Of a stretch of 64,000 nucleotides of DNA, positions 59,701 to 64,000 are shown one piece after another. The translations under genes and the position numbers were made by a program. The notes under the pieces were generated by a model. That model saw only the letters and a list, made by a program, of their open reading frames with translations, was not told the origin of the DNA and ran no database searches. The DNA is from Callipepla californica brunnescens (Eukaryota > Chordata > Aves > Galliformes > Odontophoridae). Within the stretch, counting starts at the first letter, position 1. Every line of letters starts with the position of its first letter. The DNA lies in NCBI GenBank assembly GCA_023055505.1, contig JALIRH010000044.1, positions 1,240,001 to 1,304,000 on the forward strand, in the 5' to 3' direction.

Positions 59701-62069
59701 ACAAATACAGCACTGCTTTGGAAAGTTGCTGTTACTGGTGTCCTCTATATTGGCAATACCTGAAGTTCTAGAATTGGAACCAACTGGTAAGCTTAGTGCT
59801 GACATGCCATGTTAGTAAAAGCTGCATCCTGAAATATACAGAAAATAAACTGCTATAAAAGACTTGCCTTTGGTTTTTTCCCTGCAAATAATAATAAAAA
59901 AAAAATTGTAAAGAAAAAATCAACAAGCAGATGTGTGGGAGGCAGCCACCATCAAAATCAGATGCCTAGGTAATGATGGGAGCCTCCTTAAAAATAATCA
60001 TCATTCAGGGAAATGAACAGTGTGGTTGTGAGTGCTATTTTTGCTGTGGTTTTTTTTTTTTTGTCTAACATAAATTGCGAAGTAATCTTATAGTGTAGGG
60101 CCTCAGCAGCAAGTTTTCATACCACTTCTGAATGTGGAAATAAGCTTTCTGAAGTTGACCTTATGTTAGTAATCTGACAGCACTTGTACTAAATATTATG
60201 TGCTTCTGTTTACAAAATGAGGAAACTTCATTTTCATCATCATTTACATTTGTTTAGTAAATTAAGCTTGTTGGAAATAAGATGCACTTCATCCTGTCCT
60301 TACTACTTCATTAAAAATTCTTCAATTCCAGGCTCAGAAACCATATGTTGTTCAGAGAAGAGGAGCTGAGTTTGCCTTGTCTACCATAGCAAAACATTTT
60401 GGTGCTGAAATGGCAAAGGGATTGCCACATCTCTGGGATGCTATGGTTGGTTCATTAAGGAACAACATTTACATAAATAATTTTGGTAATTATACTTTAA
60501 TTTTAAGTTGGGGGGCTAGTAGGATGGGGACAGCTTGATAACCTGAAATTGAACCCCTTTTCTGTTGTTAACAGATCGAAAGTCTTTGCTGGAAAAAGGA
60601 GATGCTCCTGCCCAGGAGTTAGTAAACTCTCTACAGGTTTTTGAAATAACAGCAGCCTCAATGGATATTCAGCTTCATCCTCTGGTAATGAAGTTCTAAA
60701 ACAGCTTTTTGTATGAAGCAGTTCAGTCTGTTCATTGACACTCTTTTAGATCTTTGTTTTGTACAGCTTCTTTTCAGGTTTTTCTAAAACGGGACAGGTT
60801 TTCTAAATGGGATGAGCCTGGGACAAATTTGCAGGCTGAAAGGATTTTTTAAGCAGCATCTATAATCTGTAATGATTCTATATAAATAAAGTTCAGAGTG
60901 CTTACTGTATTTTTTCCAGTGTTAAACACCTTTTTAATTCAAAAGTTTTGTTTTAACTCACACTTTTACTAAAATACTAAATATTTTGTTACTCTGAATG
61001 TTCTCTGTATTTGGGGAGTAATAATTGTTGGATGTTAAATTGTATTTTTCTTCTGAAAGAGTTTTTCAGTTCTGAACAGTGTGATGATGTGAAGAAACCA
61101 TTTTAAGTACTCTTGGGGAGGCAAAAATGGTTTAAACAAACCTTTTACTTCAAAATAATTCAGTTTGTTTTTTTTTTAACAGCTCATACTAACTTGCTTT
61201 TTTTTTTTTCCTCCATTCTCTGTTCAGTTAATTGAGCATTTGCCTCATCTTTGTATGTGTCTTCAACATCCCAGCACTGCAGTGAGACACATGGCTGCTC
61301 GCTGTGTAGGTGTTATGAGCAAAATAGCTACCATGGAAACAATGAATATATTTCTAGAGCAAGTACTACCATGGCTGGGAGCAATAGATGACAACACCAA
61401 ACAAGAAGGTGCAATTGAAGCACTTGCATGTATCCTTGTTTGAGTATTCAAAAATGCAGAAGCCTCTCTTCAGTTGCATAATTTGGAGGAACAAAAACTG
61501 TTGCCTGAAAATAATGGGAAGGGGACTGAGATGGAATGTTCTTTTTCTCCTGTAAGAACTTTATTTCCATTTTCTACATTATTTATCAAGTGAAGTTTTG
61601 GTGGAAGCAGTTCAATATTCTTCAGAATGCTGAATGTGGAAAACTGCACTGCACTCCGATAACAAGCTTAAAGGATGAACTAAACTGAAAAGTGCTAAAA
61701 TTGAAAAATAGTAAGGAAGTTTATGTGTAGTGTCACCAAAGTGCACTGAGGTCAGTAGAGGAATTCACTGGGTTGGCCCTAAGGGTAAGTGGGTATTTGT
61801 TAGTACAAATCTTGTTCATCTGAAGTAATTAATAACTTGTTATATGTGAAACTGCTAGGTGTATAATGATGTCAGACAATCCTGAACATGTGAACACCAT
61901 TTCCTTAATAGATGATTCAGGTGTAATGGAACAGCTAGATGTAGGCATTGTTCCATACATTGTTCTTCTGGTAGTTCCAGTTCTGGGCAGAATGAGCGAT
62001 CAGACAGACAGTGTACGTTTCATGGCTACTCAGTGCTTCGCAACACTGATCAGACTAATGCCTCTTGAG
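31816..62069 (+). CDS. BTAF1: BTAF1 (TAF172/Mot1) TBP-associated SNF2 ATPase, residues 1-1214, partial at 3' end
   Basis: 25 exons were assembled: 31816-31829, 38829-38952, 40067-40181, 42299-42445, 44469-44632, 44929-45065, 45703-45814, 46767-46835, 49306-49395, 50575-50670, 50902-51078, 51548-51688, 51814-51938, 53263-53383, 53459-53563, 53792-53941, 54575-54717, 54883-55057, 55531-55734, 57492-57918, 58943-59133, 60332-60485, 60575-60684, 61228-61429, 61921-62069. They total 3642 nt (1214 codons) with consistent phase and no stop. BTAF1 is the nuclear B-TFIID subunit that uses ATP to remove TBP from DNA and redistribute it. Seen here: the N-terminus [20 protein letters not shown], long stretches nearly identical to human BTAF1, HEAT-repeat helices, an insertion with basic clusters (207-225 and KRRK at 245-248, probable nuclear localisation), and the end at IRLMPLE. 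The human protein is about 1849 residues. The linker, SNF2 ATPase domain and C-terminus lie beyond 64000. Confidence 0.97.
31830..38828 (+). other. BTAF1 intron 1
   Basis: 7.0 kb, the largest BTAF1 intron here. Its first ~320 bp are still CpG island, including a long G run at about 31897-31920. The remainder is AT-rich with no recognised exon or repeat. Confidence 0.75.
38829..38952 (+). CDS. BTAF1: BTAF1 exon 2 (residues 5-46)
   Basis: [20 protein letters not shown] and on to LNNLLSK, the first HEAT-type helices. Donor GTAAGC, followed 15 bp later by a 28-T run. Confidence 0.97.
38968..38995. repeat. Poly(T) tract, 28 nt, next to the exon 2 donor
   Basis: An uninterrupted T run beginning 15 nt inside intron 2. 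U-rich sequence just after a donor can bind TIA1-type splicing factors; a functional role here is inference. Confidence 0.85.
39179..39250. repeat. Tandem repeat, 3 x 24 bp
   Basis: Three exact head-to-tail copies of a 24-bp unit starting TCACTTTGTATATAATGTTG, in BTAF1 intron 2. Confidence 0.95.
40067..40181 (+). CDS. BTAF1: BTAF1 exon 3 (residues 47-85)
   Basis: [20 protein letters not shown] and on to [10 protein letters not shown]. Acceptor AAAG is unusual (CTTCAAAG) but in phase. Donor GTGATT. Confidence 0.95.
40790..41240 (-). mobile_element. Ancient degraded CR1-like LINE fragment, antisense
   Basis: The GATGAAGCCCAGTACCCAGT stretch and the TTGGCTATTCTG after it resemble the CR1 minus-strand block that reads roughly GATGCAGCCCAGGATACGGT then TTGGCTTTCTGG. 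The flanks are too diverged for certainty, and the boundaries are rough. Confidence 0.4.
42299..42445 (+). CDS. BTAF1: BTAF1 exon 4 (residues 85-134)
   Basis: [20 protein letters not shown] then [20 protein letters not shown] and on to DDKS. The RFDICRLL block is invariant with human. Confidence 0.97.
43215..43303 (+). mobile_element. CR1 LINE 3'-end fragment, sense
   Basis: About 90 bp ending GGTCCCTTCCAACCCCTATGATTCTATG, the CR1 3' terminus. Confidence 0.8.
43384..43558 (+). mobile_element. Second CR1 LINE 3'-end fragment, sense
   Basis: Contains GAATGCCTTCCTCCCTGGAA, then ATTCAAGGCCAGGCT, and ends CATTCTATGATTCTATTA. It is separated from the previous copy by about 80 bp of non-CR1 sequence, so this is a separate insertion. 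Confidence 0.85.
43554..43571. repeat. (TG)n microsatellite at the CR1 3' end
   Basis: A TG run directly continuing the CR1 terminal repeat. Confidence 0.85.
44469..44632 (+). CDS. BTAF1: BTAF1 exon 5 (residues 134-188)
   Basis: [20 protein letters not shown] and on to [14 protein letters not shown]. Conserved phase requires the donor GTAGGT directly after CCT. Another GT four bases later (GTAAAA) would shift the frame. Confidence 0.95.
44929..45065 (+). CDS. BTAF1: BTAF1 exon 6 (residues 189-234)
   Basis: [20 protein letters not shown] then [20 protein letters not shown] and on to ANEK. Basic helix at 207-225. Donor GTATAA. Confidence 0.96.
45703..45814 (+). CDS. BTAF1: BTAF1 exon 7 (residues 234-271)
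   Basis: [20 protein letters not shown] and on to [12 protein letters not shown] at 245-248 after an acidic stretch is a likely nuclear localisation signal. Donor GTATGA. Confidence 0.95.
46767..46835 (+). CDS. BTAF1: BTAF1 exon 8 (residues 272-294)
   Basis: [20 protein letters not shown] and then SWE. The junction with exon 7 is several residues shorter than in human BTAF1, in the poorly conserved insertion. Donor GTAAGA. Confidence 0.95.
46836..49305 (+). other. BTAF1 intron 8
   Basis: 2.5 kb with no exon or confident repeat. A stretch near 47560-47830 may be an old repeat remnant. Confidence 0.6.
49306..49395 (+). CDS. BTAF1: BTAF1 exon 9 (residues 295-324)
   Basis: [20 protein letters not shown] and then [10 protein letters not shown], a HEAT repeat. 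Donor GTGAGT. Confidence 0.97.
50575..50670 (+). CDS. BTAF1: BTAF1 exon 10 (residues 325-356)
   Basis: [20 protein letters not shown] and then [12 protein letters not shown], matching human residue for residue as I recall it. Donor GTAAGT. Confidence 0.98.
50902..51078 (+). CDS. BTAF1: BTAF1 exon 11 (residues 357-415)
   Basis: [20 protein letters not shown] and on to [19 protein letters not shown], two HEAT repeats with near identity to human. Donor GTAATA. Confidence 0.98.
51548..51688 (+). CDS. BTAF1: BTAF1 exon 12 (residues 416-462)
   Basis: [20 protein letters not shown] and on to [12 protein letters not shown], a HEAT repeat. Donor GTAACT. Confidence 0.97.
51814..51938 (+). CDS. BTAF1: BTAF1 exon 13 (residues 463-504)
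   Basis: [20 protein letters not shown] and on to [10 protein letters not shown]. Donor GTAACC. Confidence 0.97.
51939..53262 (+). other. BTAF1 intron 13
   Basis: 1.3 kb, AT-rich, with an (ATTT)n repeat at about 52643-52670. Nothing else recognised. Confidence 0.7.
52643..52670. repeat. (ATTT)n microsatellite
   Basis: About six to seven tetranucleotide units. Confidence 0.9.
53263..53383 (+). CDS. BTAF1: BTAF1 exon 14 (residues 504-544)
   Basis: [20 protein letters not shown] and on to [12 protein letters not shown]. Acceptor CTAG, donor GTAAGA. Confidence 0.97.
53459..53563 (+). CDS. BTAF1: BTAF1 exon 15 (residues 545-579)
   Basis: [20 protein letters not shown] and then [15 protein letters not shown]. 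Donor GTATTT. Confidence 0.97.
53792..53941 (+). CDS. BTAF1: BTAF1 exon 16 (residues 580-629)
   Basis: [20 protein letters not shown] and on to [12 protein letters not shown] sequence (here [12 protein letters not shown]). Donor GTAAGT. Confidence 0.97.
54575..54717 (+). CDS. BTAF1: BTAF1 exon 17 (residues 630-677)
   Basis: [20 protein letters not shown] and on to [12 protein letters not shown]. It ends AA before a weak GTCAGT donor and joins to G at 54883 to make Lys. Confidence 0.96.
54883..55057 (+). CDS. BTAF1: BTAF1 exon 18 (residues 677-735)
   Basis: [20 protein letters not shown] and on to [15 protein letters not shown]. Donor GTAGGA. Confidence 0.98.
55531..55734 (+). CDS. BTAF1: BTAF1 exon 19 (residues 736-803)
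   Basis: [20 protein letters not shown] then [20 protein letters not shown] and on to TIDQANDL. Donor GTAAGT. Confidence 0.98.
55735..57491 (+). other. BTAF1 intron 19
   Basis: 1.76 kb with a 42-T homopolymer at 56707-56748 and no other recognised feature. Confidence 0.7.
56707..56748. repeat. Poly(T) homopolymer, 42 nt
   Basis: An uninterrupted T run, the longest homopolymer in the window. Length in an assembly of this kind is unreliable. Confidence 0.9.
57492..57918 (+). CDS. BTAF1: BTAF1 exon 20 (residues 804-946)
   Basis: The largest BTAF1 exon here. [20 protein letters not shown], the conserved [19 protein letters not shown] block and [11 protein letters not shown], ending in NENSK. 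Phase 1 at the end. Donor GTACGC. Confidence 0.98.
57919..58942 (+). other. BTAF1 intron 20
   Basis: 1.0 kb, AT-rich, nothing recognised. Confidence 0.7.
58943..59133 (+). CDS. BTAF1: BTAF1 exon 21 (residues 946-1009)
   Basis: [20 protein letters not shown] then [20 protein letters not shown] and on to IPTELDE. Donor GTAAAG. Confidence 0.97.
59134..60331 (+). other. BTAF1 intron 21
   Basis: 1.2 kb, AT-rich, with a short T run near 60050. No repeat family recognised. Confidence 0.7.
60332..60485 (+). CDS. BTAF1: BTAF1 exon 22 (residues 1010-1061)
   Basis: [20 protein letters not shown] and on to [10 protein letters not shown]. Donor GTAATT; the following intron is only 89 bp. Confidence 0.97.
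60575..60684 (+). CDS. BTAF1: BTAF1 exon 23 (residues 1061-1097)
   Basis: [20 protein letters not shown] and then [17 protein letters not shown]. Donor GTAATG. Confidence 0.97.
61228..61429 (+). CDS. BTAF1: BTAF1 exon 24 (residues 1098-1165)
   Basis: [20 protein letters not shown] and on to [10 protein letters not shown], then T of Cys1165. It ends before GTATCCTT, a U12-type donor. Confidence 0.97.
61430..61920 (+). other. U12-type (minor spliceosome) intron, BTAF1 intron 24
   Basis: The 5' splice site GTATCCTT (61430-61437) matches the U12 consensus exactly. A branch-site-like TTCCTTAAT at 61901-61909 ends 11 nt before the acceptor AG at 61919-61920, inside the tight distance expected for U12 introns. 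There is no long polypyrimidine tract just before the AG. It is of the GT-AG subtype, phase 1. Confidence 0.9.
61921..62069 (+). CDS. BTAF1: BTAF1 exon 25 (residues 1165-1214)
   Basis: [20 protein letters not shown] and on to [10 protein letters not shown]. Last BTAF1 exon in the window; donor GTAAGT opens an intron that runs past 64000. Confidence 0.97.
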
Positions 62070-62502
62070 GTAAGTTACAGCTGTAAGTATAATGAGAATA
62101 CGAACTGTTTTGTCTCCACTCTTCCATCAGGCACGAAGCCCAAGCCTCTGCTTCATTAACTGCTGAATACATAACTGTATTTTAGATATTCAGTCCATAC
62201 CAACTGACGATGTATTCTTTATGATGTAAAATTAAAAAAAATGAGACCCTTTGCTAGCATTTTCTAGATCAGTGTTAAAATAAAAATCATCTTCATAGGA
62301 AGTTCAATTCAACTGTGTACTCAGAGTTAAAGTATATATGTTAATTTAGTATGTAAAGCTGCATAGAAGTTGTATGTTTCTTTTCCCGTATATGGTGATT
62401 GTCCATGTGGTATAAATTTGTACACTGATTTAAACAGAAAAATGAAATAGCAGTAATAGAAGTAAAGTGAAGATGAGTACGAGTTAACTCCTAGCTCTTT
62501 GC

Positions 62503-63110
62503 TGTGGTTTAACCTGGCAGGTGGCTGAGCACCACAGTCATTTGCTCTCTCCCTCTCCTTGCCAGTGTGATGGCGGAGAGAATTAAATAAATAAATAGAA
62601 CTCATGGGTTGAGATAAAAACTATTTACTAGGATAGAGAAAAAGAAAAGGATAATAGTTATATGTACACATACACATATAGTGATGTGTATGTATATGTT
62701 GATACATATGCTGTGTATATATATATGCTGTATATATATGAATTTACTATACACATTCATATATATATTTGTGTGTGTATATATATCAATGTGTATATAA
62801 ACAAATGTACATAATATGTAATGCACAAATGCTTACCCTCCCCCCCCGACCCATGTAACCCCCAAGAACAGTGGAAGAGAGAGACAAATGAATTCTCACT
62901 TCTGCTTCAAATCTCATTCCACATTACATCATATGGCATGGAGTATCCCTTTGGACAGTTCAAATCAGCTGTTCTAATTCTGTTCCCTCATAGCTCCTGG
63001 GGCCCTTAGCTGAGAATGGCCTTGGCTCTGTACAACGATGCTTTGTAGCCAACTATAAACATCAGTGTGTTATCAACACTGTTTTTCTCCTAGAACCAAA
63101 AATCATATCA
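62503..63110 (-). mobile_element. ERVL-like solo LTR fragment, antisense in a BTAF1 intron
   Basis: Reading the minus strand, pieces match an LTR family I know from many bird genomes: a GTTGATAACACACTGATGTT block near 63062-63081, GGGATACTCC near 62943, and a block ending CCAGGTTAAACCACAGC at 62503-62519. No retroviral coding sequence is present. The internal A-rich part has grown into a TA/TG repeat. Boundaries are approximate. Confidence 0.65.
62655..62815. repeat. (TA)n/(TG)n compound microsatellite inside the LTR
   Basis: Irregular TATATA, TGTGTG and ACATAT stretches between two recognisable LTR parts. Confidence 0.85.
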
Positions 63111-63139
63111 GACACACTGAACGGAACAGTTCCATCCCC

Positions 63140-63670
63140 TCTGAATCACTGAATAACAGAATTTCTCAGTTTGGAAAAGACCTTCAAAATCGTCAAGTCC
63201 AACCGCAACCAGACCATACTACCCAAACTCTAACAGCCCACGGCTAAATCATACCCCTGAGCATCACATCCCGATTTTAAACACATTCAGTGATGGTGAC
63301 TCAGCCACCTCCCAGGGGAGCCTATTCCAGTGCTTAACAACCCTTTCTGTAAATAACTTTTTCCTTATATCCAACCTACACCAACTTGAGTCCATTTCCC
63401 CTCATCCTGCCACCAGTGAGACCAACCCCGCTCTCACTGCAGTCACCTTTCAGGTATTTGAAGAGAGCAATAAGGTGACTGGGATAGAGGAGGCAGAGGG
63501 GACTAAACAGCCCCAGTTCCTTCAGTTGCTCCTCTTAGGACGTATTCGCCAGGGCTTTCACAAGCATTGTTGCCCTTCTTTGGTCCTGCTCCAGTACCTT
63601 GATGTCCTTTCTGTATTGAGGTGCCCAAAACTGAACACAGTACTTTGAGGTGGGGGCCTCACCAAGTGCT
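63140..63670 (-). mobile_element. CR1 LINE fragment, antisense
   Basis: The left end GAATCACTGAATAACAGAAT then TTGGAAAAGACCTTC is the reverse complement of a CR1 3' end. It continues to AACTGAACACAGTACTTTGA then GGTGGGGGCCTCACCA, a conserved CR1 block. 5'-truncated, no ORF. Confidence 0.88.
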
Positions 63671-64000
63671 GAGTACCCTAGCACTGCTCACCATACCGCT
63701 CCTGATACAAGCCAAGATAAACTGAAACTAATATGCTCTTCTAAACTCAGAAACCAAATTCCACAGCTTTTGGCAAAATCATGAGTATTACCCAGTAGTG
63801 ATTAATCAGCACAGATTTACTTATGTTTTTCACTCTTCCTGATGCAACTTGCATACCTCCAACATTTTTTAATGTTGCACTTCAAGGCTTTCAAGTAACT
63901 GATTTTCACCACCAGAGGGTAATAGAAGACAGATGAGAATTATATGCCCTTTCTTAATGGAAAAAAAAAAAAAAAGTTGCCAGCTTCATTGGTTTAGTAT
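63671..64000 (+). other. Remainder of BTAF1 intron 25
   Basis: AT-rich, with a 16-bp A run near 63961. Nothing else recognised. Confidence 0.7.

Noticed and set aside
62602..62826. Ile/Tyr/His-rich minus-strand ORF
   Set aside because: It is the translation of the TA/TG microsatellite.
1..64000. CRISPR arrays, tRNA or rRNA genes, bacterial operons
   Set aside because: No spaced palindromic arrays, cloverleaf-like segments or rRNA signatures were seen. The DNA is vertebrate nuclear.

Overview
This window is nuclear vertebrate DNA, almost certainly from a bird. Genes are split into short exons by long AT-rich introns, two strong CpG islands mark promoters, and the recognisable interspersed repeats are CR1 LINE fragments (3' ends with the ATTCTATGATTCTATG-type terminus) and an ERVL-like LTR of the kind common in birds. 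I cannot name the species. No bacterial, plasmid, phage or CRISPR features are present.

Two protein-coding genes could be assembled exon by exon with intact reading phase, both on the + strand. (1) A DUSP11/PIR1-family RNA 5'-phosphatase has 11 coding exons from 3681 to 21146 and predicts 665 residues. It has a normal phosphatase core (residues ~1-180), but one exon carries a large repeat array of nine ~32-residue, Arg/Gly- and His/Asp-rich units. Its promoter lies in the CpG island at about 2400-3450. (2) The 5' two thirds of BTAF1 (TAF172, the Mot1 ortholog that removes TBP from DNA) lies between 31816 and 62069. It comprises 25 exons encoding residues 1-1214, which are the N-terminal HEAT-repeat TBP-binding region. 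The SNF2 ATPase exons lie beyond the right edge.

Layout: 1-1716 has nothing recognised. 1717-1919 (- strand) holds a possible terminal exon with a poly(A) signal, from an unidentified gene or lncRNA divergent from DUSP11. 2400-3450 is a CpG island. 3681-21146 is the DUSP11-like gene, followed by a 3'UTR to about 21520. 21520-30850 is mostly featureless intergenic DNA with one CR1 copy. 30850-32150 is the BTAF1 CpG-island promoter. 31816-62069 is BTAF1. 62070-64000 is a BTAF1 intron holding an antisense LTR and an antisense CR1.

The two genes are not obviously one pathway: one acts on RNA 5' ends and the other on TBP dynamics, though both are nuclear. Points most worth a second look are the repeat-expanded DUSP11-like tail and its Asn in the otherwise conserved HCTHG signature, a textbook U12-type intron between BTAF1 exons 24 and 25, an exact 176-bp tandem duplication in a DUSP11-like intron, an overlapping upstream ORF at the BTAF1 start, and the DUSP11-BTAF1 gene neighbourhood. 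I found no convincing new biological system.
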